From the NCBI RefSeq assembly GCF_001422045.1, contig NZ_LMLW01000011.1, positions 62,505 through 126,504 of the forward strand: 64,000 nucleotides of DNA, read 5' to 3'. Source of the stretch: Sphingomonas sp. Leaf242. GTDB taxonomy: Bacteria; Pseudomonadota; Alphaproteobacteria; Sphingomonadales; Sphingomonadaceae. Below, piece by piece: positions 53,622 to 62,506 of the stretch (its first letter is position 1; every line of letters begins with the position of its first letter). The translations under genes and the position numbers were made by a program. Under the pieces are notes generated by a model. The model searched no databases. It saw only the letters and a list, made by a program, of their open reading frames with translations, and was not told the origin of the DNA.

Positions 53622-55081
53622 TGCCGCGCAATCGGTGGGTGCAGGCGCTGATCCTGCTGCTGGTTGCGCTGGCGGTCCGGGCATGGGATTTCGGCAATCC
53701 GGTGATCGATCCCGACCAGCAATATTATCTGCTCGTCGGCGATCGCCTGCTGCACGGCGCGGTGCCCTATATCGACATCTGGGATCGCAAGCCGATCGGG
53801 CTGTTCCTGCTGTTCGCCGGCATCCGGACGCTCCCCGGCAACGGCATCTTCGCCTACCAGCTGATGGCGACCTTGTGCGCCTGGGCGACCGCGATCGTCG
53901 TCGCCCGCGCGGCAAGGACTATCGGTGCAAGCGATCGCGGCGCGCTCGGTGCAGCGACCGCCTATCTGCTGGTCATCGCGCTGGTCGGCGGCATCGGTGG
54001 GCAGGCCCCCGTCTTCTACAATCTGCCGATGGCGGTCGCCGGTCTGCTGACGCTCCAGCTCCCCGCCAAGGCCGCCGCCGGCCAGACCCGCGCGATCGTC
54101 GTCAGCGGTATCGCCGCCTGCCTGCTCGCAGGAATCGCGATCCAGCTGAAATACACGCCGATGTTCGAAGGCGCGGCGTTCGGCCTGGCGCACATCTGGT
54201 TCCTCGCGCGCACCCGCGCAAAATGGCGACACCTCATCCTTGCAGCGACGGTGTGGGCGGTGATGGGTCTGGCACCGACGCTCGCCGCGACCGGTTGGTA
54301 CCGCGCGCAGGGCCCGGCGGTATTCGATGCGTTTTGGTTCGCCAACGTCACGTCGATCGCGCTGCGCAGGGGCTATTCGGCGAGCGATCTCGCGATGCGG
54401 TTGCTCGGCATCGCCGCGCAGCTGTCGCCGCTGATCCTCGCCGCGATCCTGACGTGGCGGACCCGACCGCGCGGCGGCGTGGCAGGCGAAACGATGCTGG
54501 TCGGTTACGCCTGGCTCGGCTTTGCGCTGGCGGGGTTCTTCGCGATCGGCACGTTCTTCGACCATTACGCGCTGCCGCTGGTCGCGCCGCTGGCGATCCT
54601 TGCCGCGCCCACCCTCGGGCGTTCGATCCGCTTGCTGATCCTGACCCTGGGCGTGGCGATCGCGATCCTGATCGCCAAACGCCTGCTCCATCCCAGCGAC
54701 GCTGCCGGCGCCTACGCGGTCGCGCATGTCGTCGAAGCGAACAGCGGCCGCGAATGCCCGTACGTCTTCATCGGCGACACCATCACCTATCATCTCGCGC
54801 ACGCGTGCCTCCCGACCGCCTACGCCTTCCCCAATCTGCTCGCCTACGACACCGAACAGGGCGCGACCGGGATCGACGAAGCCGCCGAAGTCCGCCGCAT
54901 CCTCGCCAGGCGACCACCGGTGATCGTCACGTCCGACCGGCGCCTGTCGATCTGGAACCGCGGCAGCCTGCGCGCGGTCAAGGCGGCGCTCGCGCGCGAT
55001 TACCGCCCCGTCTTCACGACTCCGCGGAACAGCTGGCACACCGTCGTCTATCTGAGGAACGACCGCGCGTTCAGGTCTTGA
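53621..55081 (+). CDS. GT39-like polytopic glycosyltransferase
   Basis: The 486-residue product has about ten membrane helices and the N-terminal pattern of dolichol/undecaprenyl-phosphate sugar mannosyl/arabinosyl transferases: a first helix, then GNPVIDPDQQYYLLVGDRLL and VPYIDIWDRKPIG, including the acidic residues D and DPD that typically catalyse transfer. The C-terminal domain is soluble. The acceptor is not known. It starts one base into the previous gene's stop codon, so the two are translationally coupled. Confidence 0.82.
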   Translation: MPRNRWVQALILLLVALAVRAWDFGNPVIDPDQQYYLLVGDRLLHGAVPYIDIWDRKPIGLFLLFAGIRTLPGNGIFAYQLMATLCAWATAIVVARAARTIGASDRGALGAATAYLLVIALVGGIGGQAPVFYNLPMAVAGLLTLQLPAKAAAGQTRAIVVSGIAACLLAGIAIQLKYTPMFEGAAFGLAHIWFLARTRAKWRHLILAATVWAVMGLAPTLAATGWYRAQGPAVFDAFWFANVTSIALRRGYSASDLAMRLLGIAAQLSPLILAAILTWRTRPRGGVAGETMLVGYAWLGFALAGFFAIGTFFDHYALPLVAPLAILAAPTLGRSIRLLILTLGVAIAILIAKRLLHPSDAAGAYAVAHVVEANSGRECPYVFIGDTITYHLAHACLPTAYAFPNLLAYDTEQGATGIDEAAEVRRILARRPPVIVTSDRRLSIWNRGSLRAVKAALARDYRPVFTTPRNSWHTVVYLRNDRAFRS

Positions 55082-55256
55082 TCGCCAGCCCGACTGTCAC
55101 CGCAAGCGCGATCAACGCCAGCATCTGCACCGTCGGCCAGTCCACCCAGCCGACCGAGTCCGGATCGCGCCGCCGTCGCCTGCGCCGTTCCCCGAACCCC
55201 GCGATGACGGCGAGCGCGGCCAGCCCGCCACTCGCACTCCACAACACCGGCGCCAT
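55071..55256 (-). CDS. Small single-pass membrane protein
   Basis: The 61-residue protein has a hydrophobic N-terminus (MAPVLWSASGGLAALAVIAG), an arginine run, and a C-terminal membrane helix (TVQMLALIALAVTVGLAIKT). It begins 3 nt after the phaR stop, suggesting a shared message. No family is recognised. The frame overlaps the 3' end of the opposite glycosyltransferase gene by 11 bp, which argues for a compact real gene. Confidence 0.5.
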   Translation of the reverse strand: MAPVLWSASGGLAALAVIAGFGERRRRRRRDPDSVGWVDWPTVQMLALIALAVTVGLAIKT

Positions 55257-55259
55257 CAG

Positions 55260-55814
55260 TCAGCCGAGCTTCTCGACCTTTTCCTGCAACTTGGCGAGTT
55301 CGCTGCGCAGCGCGGCGATCTCGTCGTCCTTGCTGGCGGGCGCGGCCGCCGGTGCGACGCCCCCCGCGGCACCGGGCTTGAACGCCTGGGTCGCGACGTC
55401 GAACATCTCGAGGTTGCGCTTGGCCAGATCGGCGAAGGGCGAGTTCGCGAACGCGCCCTCGACCGCGGATTTGAACTGGTCGTGATTGCGGCGGAAGCTG
55501 TCCATCGACGCCTCCAGATACCCCGGCACCATCGTCTGCATCGAATCGCCGTACATCGAGATCAGCTGGCGGAGGAAGTTTACCGGCATCATCGTCTCGC
55601 CGCGGCTCTCCTCTTCCATGATGATCTGTGTTAAGACGTTGTGCGTGATGTCCTCGTCGGTCTTCGCATCGACCACCTTGAAGTCGCGCCCCTCGCGGGT
55701 CATCGTCGCGAGATGATCCAGCGTGATGTAGGATGACGACTCGGTGTTATAGAGCCGCCGGTTGGCGTATTTCTTGATGATGACGATTCCGTCGGCAGCC
55801 GGTTGCTTCTTCAT
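55260..55814 (-). CDS. phaR: Polyhydroxyalkanoate synthesis repressor PhaR
   Basis: PhaR binds PHA granules and DNA and represses phasin genes until polymer accumulates. The 184-residue product has the PHB/PHA accumulation DNA-binding domain (VIIKKYANRRLYNTESSSYI, then TLDHLATMTREGRDFKVVDA) and the PhaR C-terminal repeat region (MPVNFLRQLISMYGDSMQTM, VPGYLEASMDSFRRN). It is divergent from the PhaC-like gene with only 14 nt between start codons. Confidence 0.95.
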   Translation of the reverse strand: MKKQPAADGIVIIKKYANRRLYNTESSSYITLDHLATMTREGRDFKVVDAKTDEDITHNVLTQIIMEEESRGETMMPVNFLRQLISMYGDSMQTMVPGYLEASMDSFRRNHDQFKSAVEGAFANSPFADLAKRNLEMFDVATQAFKPGAAGGVAPAAAPASKDDEIAALRSELAKLQEKVEKLG

Positions 55815-55828
55815 GGATCCCCCGTCTT

Positions 55829-56887
55829 ATGTTTGAAACGGAGGCTACAGTCTTTGATGACGCACCGCAACAAGGTCCGAGGCCCTTACCCTTGTTCCTA
55901 TCCGTGCTGCGCAGCGAGACCGCAGCATCGCCCGACCGGATGGCCCGCGCGCTAGCGGGATTGCGCGCGTATCAAGGCGCGCCGCGAGAGAAGCGCCCCG
56001 ATCGGAAGCCTGCGATCCACCGTGCCGGACGCGTCGCATTGCGCGATTATGGTGGCGAAGGCCGTCCCGTCGTGTTCGTCCCGTCGCTGATAAATCCGCC
56101 TGATATTCTCGATCATTCCCCAGACACTTCGCTGTTGCGGTGGATTGCCGCGCAAGGTTTTCACGCTTTGCTGGTCGATTGGGGATCGCCCGGCCCCGAG
56201 GACCGCGACCACGACCTGGCGACGCATGTCGAACAGTTGCTGGTCCCGCTGCTTCAGGCGCTGCCCGAGCCGCCGGTGCTGGTCGGCTATTGCCTCGGCG
56301 GCACGCTCGCGCTTGGCGCCGCTGCGATCACGCCGGTGGCAGGGGTCGCGACAATCGCCGCGCCGTGGCACTTCGCGGGGTATGGCGAGGGCCGGCCCAC
56401 GCTGGCCGCGACCTGGGCCGCAGTCCAGCCCGCCGCCGCGCTACTCGGCGTTCTCCCGATGGAAGTCCTGCAAGCCGGCTTCTGGCAACTCGACCCCGCG
56501 CGCACGATCGCCAAATACGAAGCCTTCGCCGACCTCGCCCCAAACAGCGACACAGCACGCGCGTTCGTCCGACTCGAGGATTGGGCCAACGCCGGCGCCC
56601 CCCTGCCCTACGCCGCCGCCGCGTCGCTGTTCGAGGACTGCATCGCCAACGACCTGCCCGGCAAAGGCGCCTGGGTCATCGCCGGCACCCCAGTCGATCC
56701 GCGCGCGCTCGCCTGCCCCACGGTCGAGTTCGTCTCGCTCAGCGACCGCATCGTCCCCGCCGCGACCGCGATCGGCCTCGCCGACCGCCGCGATCTCGGC
56801 GCGGGCCATGTCGGCATGATCGTCGGCCGCTCCGCACGCTCGCGCCTCTGGGAACCGCTCGCCAACTGGATCGCCGCTCTCGACTGA
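55829..56887 (+). CDS. PhaC-like alpha/beta hydrolase
   Basis: The 352-residue alpha/beta hydrolase carries the nucleophile as Cys in VLVGYCLGGTLALGAA, with Asp in VSLSDRIVPA and His in LGAGHVGMIVG, the polyhydroxyalkanoate-synthase-type triad. It is much shorter than class I PhaC (about 590 residues) and near class III size, but no PhaE partner is seen. The start, 14 nt from phaR, has no Shine-Dalgarno. An internal start around 55904 or 55940 is possible. It forms an operon with the thiolase (gap 33 nt). Confidence 0.75.
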   Translation: MFETEATVFDDAPQQGPRPLPLFLSVLRSETAASPDRMARALAGLRAYQGAPREKRPDRKPAIHRAGRVALRDYGGEGRPVVFVPSLINPPDILDHSPDTSLLRWIAAQGFHALLVDWGSPGPEDRDHDLATHVEQLLVPLLQALPEPPVLVGYCLGGTLALGAAAITPVAGVATIAAPWHFAGYGEGRPTLAATWAAVQPAAALLGVLPMEVLQAGFWQLDPARTIAKYEAFADLAPNSDTARAFVRLEDWANAGAPLPYAAAASLFEDCIANDLPGKGAWVIAGTPVDPRALACPTVEFVSLSDRIVPAATAIGLADRRDLGAGHVGMIVGRSARSRLWEPLANWIAALD

Positions 56888-56920
56888 CCTACATGGGGTC
56901 CAAACAAAGAGGATCCCGAC

Positions 56921-58108
56921 ATGACAGACCAGCTTCCCACCGACGTCGTCATCACCGCCGCCAAGCGCACCCCCGTCGGCAGCTTCCTCGGCGCGTTCGC
57001 TGCCACCCCAGCACACGAACTCGGCCGCATCGCGATCGAAGCCGCGCTCGAACAGGCCGGCGTCGCCGGTGAGGATGTCTCCGAAGTGATCCTCGGCCAG
57101 GTCCTCACCGCAGCCCAGGGCCAGAATCCCGCCCGCCAGGCCTCGATGGCGGCGGGCGTCCCGAAGGAAATCCCCGCCTGGGGCGTCAACCAAGTCTGCG
57201 GCTCAGGCCTGCGCGCGGTCGCACTCGCGGCACAGGCGATCCAGACCGGCGACGCGACCATCGTCGTCGCGGGTGGACAGGAATCGATGTCGCTCTCCGC
57301 ACACGCGCAGTCGATCCGCGGCGGCCAGAAGATGGGCAACTTGAGCCTAGTCGACACGATGGTCAGCGACGGCCTGACCGACGTCTTCAACGGCTATCAC
57401 ATGGGCATCACCGCCGAGAACCTCGCCGAGCAATACCAGGTCACGCGCGGCGAGCAGGACGCCTTCTCGGTCGCCTCGCAGAACAAGGCGGAGGCCGCGC
57501 GCGGCTCAGGCCGCTTCAAGGACGAGATCGCACCCGTCACGATCAAGGGCCGCAAGGGCGACACGGTGGTGGCCGACGACGAATACATCCGCGCCGGCGC
57601 GACGATCGAGAGCGTCTCGGGCGTGAAGCCCGCGTTCAAGAAGGACGGCACGGTCACCGCTGCCAACGCCAGCGGCCTGAACGACGGCGCCGCCGCGCTC
57701 GTCATGATGCGCCGCGACGAAGCCGAACGCCGCGGCTCGACCATCCTCGCGACGATCAGGAGCTGGGCCTCGGCCGGCGTCGACCCCTCGATCATGGGCA
57801 TCGGCCCCGTCCCCGCCACCAAGCGCGCGCTGGAGAAGGCCGGCTGGACGCTAGCCGACCTGGACCTGATCGAGGCCAACGAAGCCTTCGCGGCGCAAGC
57901 CCTGTCGGTCGGCAAGGAACTCGGCTGGGACGCATCGAAGGTCAACGTCAACGGCGGCGCGATCGCCATCGGCCACCCCATCGGCGCCAGCGGCGCCCGC
58001 GTCCTGACCACGCTGATCTACGAAATGCAGAAGCGCGATTCGAAGCGCGGACTGGCGACGCTCTGCATCGGCGGCGGCATGGGTATCGCGATGTGCGTCG
58101 AGCGTTAA
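56921..58108 (+). CDS. phaA: Acetyl-CoA C-acetyltransferase (thiolase)
   Basis: The enzyme condenses two acetyl-CoA to acetoacetyl-CoA, the first step in polyhydroxybutyrate synthesis, or works in reverse in degradation. The 395-residue product has the nucleophilic Cys in [29 protein letters not shown], the His in [20 protein letters not shown] and the second Cys in [24 protein letters not shown] is a fair Shine-Dalgarno. The neighbouring phaR and PhaC-like gene support the polymer link. No phaB reductase is adjacent. Confidence 0.92.
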   Translation: MTDQLPTDVVITAAKRTPVGSFLGAFAATPAHELGRIAIEAALEQAGVAGEDVSEVILGQVLTAAQGQNPARQASMAAGVPKEIPAWGVNQVCGSGLRAVALAAQAIQTGDATIVVAGGQESMSLSAHAQSIRGGQKMGNLSLVDTMVSDGLTDVFNGYHMGITAENLAEQYQVTRGEQDAFSVASQNKAEAARGSGRFKDEIAPVTIKGRKGDTVVADDEYIRAGATIESVSGVKPAFKKDGTVTAANASGLNDGAAALVMMRRDEAERRGSTILATIRSWASAGVDPSIMGIGPVPATKRALEKAGWTLADLDLIEANEAFAAQALSVGKELGWDASKVNVNGGAIAIGHPIGASGARVLTTLIYEMQKRDSKRGLATLCIGGGMGIAMCVER

Positions 58109-58120
58109 ACCCACTTTGGT

Positions 58121-58148
58121 AGCAATGTGACGCTTATGTCACATTGCT
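58121..58148. promoter_or_regulatory. 28-bp perfect palindrome upstream of the TonB receptor
   Basis: AGCAATGTGAC GCTTAT GTCACATTGCT is an exact 11-bp inverted repeat with a 6-nt centre. Its TGTGA and TCACA resemble a CRP/FNR site but are spaced 8 rather than 6 nt apart. It lies 12 nt after the thiolase stop and 105 nt before the receptor, with no U tract. It is an operator or a terminator, with the operator more likely. Confidence 0.5.
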
Positions 58149-58207
58149 CGACAAAACAGTGTGGGAGTGACGTCAACATGAACCGGAGCTTGCACTAACA
58201 CTTCATA

Positions 58208-58241
58208 CCCGTTTGTATTCGGTATCAAAATTACAAACGGG
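58208..58241 (+). promoter_or_regulatory. Leader inverted repeat ahead of the TonB receptor
   Basis: CCCGTTTGTA (58208-58217) and TACAAACGGG (58232-58241) form a perfect 10-bp stem with a 14-nt loop. The 3' arm overlaps the GGGG stretch that is the only Shine-Dalgarno-like sequence before the ATG at 58254. Folding would hide it. It could equally be a repressor site at the promoter. Confidence 0.55.
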
Positions 58242-58253
58242 GCAACTTTAACC

Positions 58254-61200
58254 ATGAACATGTATCGTCTTCTCGGCGCCACGGCGCTCGTGAGCGTGCT
58301 GGCCGGCCTTCCGTCCTACGCGGCAGCGCAGACCGCGCCGGATACCACGACGCAAGCGGCGACCGACGCCGCTACGGCATCGCCCACCGTGGCGTCGCAG
58401 GCCGCGCCCGCTGAAGATACCAATACCCAGGAAATCACCGTCACGGGTTCGCGTATTTCGAACCCCAACGGCGTTTCGACTGCACCGATCACCTCGATCA
58501 GCGCCGTGGAACTGCAGCAGACCGGCAACATCTCGGTCGGCGACGTCCTGAACAACCTGCCAGCGCTCGCCAACACGTTCAGCCAGCAGAACTCGACTCG
58601 TTTTCTGGGGACGGGTGGCTTGAGCCTGATCGATCTGTATGGCCTCGGCACGCAGCGGACGCTGGTGCTCGTCAACGGTCGTCGTCACGTTGGTGCCGAC
58701 ATCCTCAACAACGCGGTGTCGCCGGACGTCAACACCTTCCCGACCGACCTGATCGACAGCGTCGACGTCATCACCGGCGGCAGCTCGGCGATCTACGGGT
58801 CGGACGCGATCGCGGGCGTGGTCAACTTCAAGCTCAAGCAGAACTACGAAGGTCTGGTCGCACACGGCCAGGGCGGCATCAGCCAGAAGGGTGACGCAGG
58901 CTCCTATTACGGCAGCATCCTCGCCGGCAAGAACTTCGCCGACGGTCGCGGCAACGTCGCGGTCAACCTCGAATATGCCCGCCAGAACAGCCTCTACGCG
59001 TCGCAGCGCAAGGATCTGCGCACCGTCAACAACTTCGTCGTCGTCGATACCGACCCCGCAGGCACGCCGAACGGCAGCGACGGCATTCCCGATCGCGTCT
59101 TCTACCGCGACATCCGTCCGGTCACGCTGTCCAATACGGGCACCATCCTGTTCAACGGCCGTGCCGGCGCTGGCGCAGGTCGTTGCGGTCGCGACTCGAC
59201 CAACGCGGCATTCGATTGCCCGTATTTCTTCCGCCCGGATGGTTCGCTGGTTCAGCAGACCGGCGCGCGCGCAGGCCTGGCGCCTAACGGCTCGCTCATT
59301 GGTGGCAACGGCGACACTCTACGTGAAGGCCAGAACCTTCAGATCCTGCCTCAGCAAGATCGGTATTCGGCAAACCTGATCGCGCATTTCGATATCTCGG
59401 ACGCATTCGTGCCGTTTATCGAAGCCAAGTATGTCCGCACCAACTCGGTCAGCTCGGGCGGTAGCGGTCCTGCATTCTTCCAGGGCTCGACGCTTGACTT
59501 GCTGTACGAGCGTCCACGTTACGACAACCCGTATCTGACCGATCAGGCGCGTGGCGTGATCGCGCAGCAATATGCGCTTGCCGGGCTGCCCCTCACCAAC
59601 GCAACGCGCATTCCCTTCCGTCGCAACCTGCTCGATCTCGGTGTTCGCACCGAGGAGGCCAAGCGCGAGACCTACCGCATCGTCGGCGGCGTGCGTGGCA
59701 CGTTCAATGGCGACTGGAAGTACGAGGTATCGGGCAACTATGGTCAGTTCAAGGAGCGCACCAAGGTTCTCGGCAACCTGAACGTGCAGCGCTTCCTGCT
59801 CGGCATGGACGCGGTCCGCAATGCGGCCGGCCAGATCGTCTGCGGTTCGCAGATCGACCCGAGCCGCGCCAATCTTGGCATAACGGGCGGCCCCGACATC
59901 GGCGGCAACCCGGCGGTGCTGGCAGCAGACATCGCCGCCTGCCAGCCGGTCAATCCGTTCGGGCTGGGCAACATCTCGCAGGCGGCAAAGAACTACGTCC
60001 TTCAGGACACGGTTTCGGTCGGCAAGATCACGCAGCTCGATCTCATCGGCTACATGTCGGGTGACACGAGCCAGTTCCTGACCCTGCCGGGTGGTCCTAT
60101 CGGGTTCTCGGTCGGCGGCGAATATCGTCGTGAAACCGCCAAATTCCAGGCTGATCCGCTCGTGGCATCGGGTTACACCTTCTATAATGCGATTGCGGCC
60201 TTCAACCCCACGTCGTTTACCGTGAAGGAAGCGTACGGCGAGCTTCGCGTCCCGTTGCTGGCCGACATCACACTTATCAAGGAACTGACGCTCAGCGGCG
60301 CTGGCCGTGTCTCCGACTACAAGGGCACAGCCGGTACCAACTACACCTACAATGCAGGCGTAGATTATTCGCCGATCGCCGATCTTCGCTTCCGTGCGCA
60401 ATATGCGCGGGCCGTGCGGGCGCCGAACCTGCAGGATCTGTATTCGCCACTGGGTCAGAACTTTGCAACCTTCGTCGATCCGTGCGCGGCACGTCAGATC
60501 GGCACGGGGTCTTCGACGCGTGCAGCGAACTGCGCGGCGGCCGGCATCCCCACCACGGGCGCTGGTGCGTACGACTACATCTACCAGTCGTCGCTGGAGA
60601 TCCAGAGCGGCGGCAATCCCACGCTGAAGGTCGAGAAGTCGGACTCGTACACGTACGGCGGCGTATACCAGCCAAGCTACGTTCCGGGCCTGACGCTGTC
60701 GGTCGACTACTACAACATCCAGGTCAACGACGTGATCACCGCGCCAAGCGCGCAGCAGATCGTCAACGGCTGCTACGACGCGGCAAACCTGCAGAACCAG
60801 TTCTGCGGCCTGTTCCAGCGCGTCGCAGCGGGCGCTACCGGCCCGGTCGGAGAGGAACCCTACCGGATCATCGAAGGCAGCCTTCAGCAGACGACGCTGA
60901 ACTACGCCAAGCTGAAGGTTCGCGGCATCAACACCGACCTCAGCTACACGCGTCGTTTCGGTGACAACAAGAACGTCACGGCCCACTTCATCTGGACCCA
61001 CGCGCTCCAGAACGACTCGTTCCTCGACCCGACCGATCCTAACCGGGCAAACCGTCTGCTCGGCGAAGTCGGCCAGCCTAAGGACGCCTTCAACGTTAGC
61101 GTGAACGCCAGCGCCGGGACGGTGTATGTCGGTTATCAGTTCCGGTATCTGTCGCGCATGAACCTCAACACGTATGAGGACGTCAATTCGCTGCAGGGTC

Positions 61201-61427
61201 GTCCGCCTGAGAACGCCGACTATGCCGATATCCTGTATTACAAGTCGGTCACGTATCACGACCTGCGCTTGGGCGTGAACGTCGAGGGTGGTTCGAACTT
61301 CTACCTCGGGGTCGACAATGTCACCAACACGCGTCCACCGCTGGGTTCGACGGGTATCGGTGCGGGCACCGGCATCTACGAGCCGGTCGGCCGTCGCTTC
61401 TATGCGGGCTTCACCGCGAAGTTCTGA
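58254..61427 (+). CDS. TonB-dependent outer-membrane receptor
   Basis: The 1057-residue protein has a signal peptide (MNMYRLLGATALVSVLAGLP then SYAAAQ), an N-terminal region with the TonB-box-like EITVTGSRIS, a plug domain (LVLVNGRRHVGADIL, IDSVDVITGGSSAIYGSDAI), a 22-strand barrel with long loops, and a C-terminal aromatic end (GRRFYAGFTAKF). It should import a ligand across the outer membrane with energy from TonB-ExbBD. The length and QIVNGCYDAANLQNQFCGLF-type cysteine loops suit large sphingomonad receptors for carbohydrates or metal chelates. The substrate is unknown. Confidence 0.95.
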   Translation: MNMYRLLGATALVSVLAGLPSYAAAQTAPDTTTQAATDAATASPTVASQAAPAEDTNTQEITVTGSRISNPNGVSTAPITSISAVELQQTGNISVGDVLNNLPALANTFSQQNSTRFLGTGGLSLIDLYGLGTQRTLVLVNGRRHVGADILNNAVSPDVNTFPTDLIDSVDVITGGSSAIYGSDAIAGVVNFKLKQNYEGLVAHGQGGISQKGDAGSYYGSILAGKNFADGRGNVAVNLEYARQNSLYASQRKDLRTVNNFVVVDTDPAGTPNGSDGIPDRVFYRDIRPVTLSNTGTILFNGRAGAGAGRCGRDSTNAAFDCPYFFRPDGSLVQQTGARAGLAPNGSLIGGNGDTLREGQNLQILPQQDRYSANLIAHFDISDAFVPFIEAKYVRTNSVSSGGSGPAFFQGSTLDLLYERPRYDNPYLTDQARGVIAQQYALAGLPLTNATRIPFRRNLLDLGVRTEEAKRETYRIVGGVRGTFNGDWKYEVSGNYGQFKERTKVLGNLNVQRFLLGMDAVRNAAGQIVCGSQIDPSRANLGITGGPDIGGNPAVLAADIAACQPVNPFGLGNISQAAKNYVLQDTVSVGKITQLDLIGYMSGDTSQFLTLPGGPIGFSVGGEYRRETAKFQADPLVASGYTFYNAIAAFNPTSFTVKEAYGELRVPLLADITLIKELTLSGAGRVSDYKGTAGTNYTYNAGVDYSPIADLRFRAQYARAVRAPNLQDLYSPLGQNFATFVDPCAARQIGTGSSTRAANCAAAGIPTTGAGAYDYIYQSSLEIQSGGNPTLKVEKSDSYTYGGVYQPSYVPGLTLSVDYYNIQVNDVITAPSAQQIVNGCYDAANLQNQFCGLFQRVAAGATGPVGEEPYRIIEGSLQQTTLNYAKLKVRGINTDLSYTRRFGDNKNVTAHFIWTHALQNDSFLDPTDPNRANRLLGEVGQPKDAFNVSVNASAGTVYVGYQFRYLSRMNLNTYEDVNSLQGRPPENADYADILYYKSVTYHDLRLGVNVEGGSNFYLGVDNVTNTRPPLGSTGIGAGTGIYEPVGRRFYAGFTAKF

Positions 61428-61452
61428 TCGCCGTTTTGCGATGATCACTCTT

Positions 61453-61484
61453 GGGGTCGGCGATGTCGCCGGCCCCTTTTTTTT
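61453..61484 (+). terminator. Rho-independent terminator after the TonB receptor
   Basis: GGGGTCGGCGA TG TCGCCGGCCCC forms an 11-bp stem with one G-T wobble, followed directly by eight T. It is the clearest intrinsic terminator in the window and ends the receptor message 26 nt after the stop codon. Confidence 0.92.
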
Positions 61485-61519
61485 GCCCGCCCCGGGCCAT
61501 TGCGGATAGAACCCGCTGG

Positions 61520-62506
61520 ATGAACAGCGAAACGCTCCTGATCGAAGCCGACCGGTTGCTCGCCGCCGGGCAGACCGTGCGAGCCGTGTCGATCGTCGCC
61601 GCCGCCGCGGAACAGGGCGACGTCGACGCACTGTTCCGGCTTGCGAGTTGGAACCTGACCGGCGGCCCGGTGCCGCGCGATCTTCGCCAGGCACGCGAAA
61701 TCCTGCGTCGCGCCGTAGCGATCGGCCATGTCGATGCCGCCTTGCTGGAAATCGCGCTGACCGCGAACGGATCGGGTTCGCCTGCGTCGTGGCACGCCGC
61801 GCGGACGCTATTGGCGGTCGCTGCACGTTCCGATCCCGTCGCCGCGCAGCACATGGCCCTGCTCGACGCGATGCGCCTGACCGCAGATGGCCACCCTGCC
61901 GCCGAACCGGCATCGGCTCGTCTCGGCACGCAGCCGGAAATCCGCCATTTTCCCGCGCTGCTGACCAGGGAGGAATGCGCACATCTGGCCAACGCCGCAA
62001 ACGATCTGCTTTTGTCCGCCGGCGTGGTCGATCCGCGTACCGGGCGTGCCATTACCCACCCCGTACGCACGTCCGATGGCGCGGTAATCGGGCCGATGCG
62101 CGAGAGCCTCGTCGTACGCGCGATCAACCAGCGGCTCGCGACGATCACCGCGACGGATATCGCCCAGGGCGAGGCATTGACGATCCTGCGCTATCGCCCC
62201 GGACAACAGTTCCGCCCGCATTTCGACGCCATCGGCACCGCGCGCAACCAGCGCACGAAAACCGTGCTGATCTACCTCAACGAAGGTTTTGCCGGTGGCG
62301 AGACGCACTTCCCCAAACTCGGCGTCACGATCCGCCCGAAGGCCGGCGATGCGGTGTCCTTCACCAACACGCTGGCGGACGATACGACCGATCCCCAGTC
62401 GCTGCACGCCGGACTTCCCGTGGTGCAGGGCGTCAAATGGCTGGCGACGCGGTGGATCCGCAAACGGCCGTTCGATGCCTGGACGGGGCCGGAAACGCAG
62501 GCCTGA
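61520..62506 (+). CDS. Sel1/TPR-like 2-oxoglutarate-Fe(II) oxygenase (prolyl-hydroxylase type)
   Basis: The 328-residue protein has an N-terminal alpha-helical repeat region (LFRLASWNLTGGPVPRDLRQ, AREILRRAVAIGHVDAALLE, typical of Sel1 repeats) and a C-terminal prolyl-4-hydroxylase-type domain. Iron ligands are the H-x-D in FRPHFDAIG and the distal His in LHAGLPVVQG, and the 2-oxoglutarate-binding residue is the Lys/Arg in VKWLATRWIRKR. It follows the TonB receptor, after a terminator, and converges with alr. Confidence 0.86.
   Translation: MNSETLLIEADRLLAAGQTVRAVSIVAAAAEQGDVDALFRLASWNLTGGPVPRDLRQAREILRRAVAIGHVDAALLEIALTANGSGSPASWHAARTLLAVAARSDPVAAQHMALLDAMRLTADGHPAAEPASARLGTQPEIRHFPALLTREECAHLANAANDLLLSAGVVDPRTGRAITHPVRTSDGAVIGPMRESLVVRAINQRLATITATDIAQGEALTILRYRPGQQFRPHFDAIGTARNQRTKTVLIYLNEGFAGGETHFPKLGVTIRPKAGDAVSFTNTLADDTTDPQSLHAGLPVVQGVKWLATRWIRKRPFDAWTGPETQA

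Noticed and set aside
58121..58148. Canonical CRP site
   Set aside because: The TGTGA and TCACA halves are separated by 8 nt and not by 6, so I only call it a palindrome of unknown regulator.
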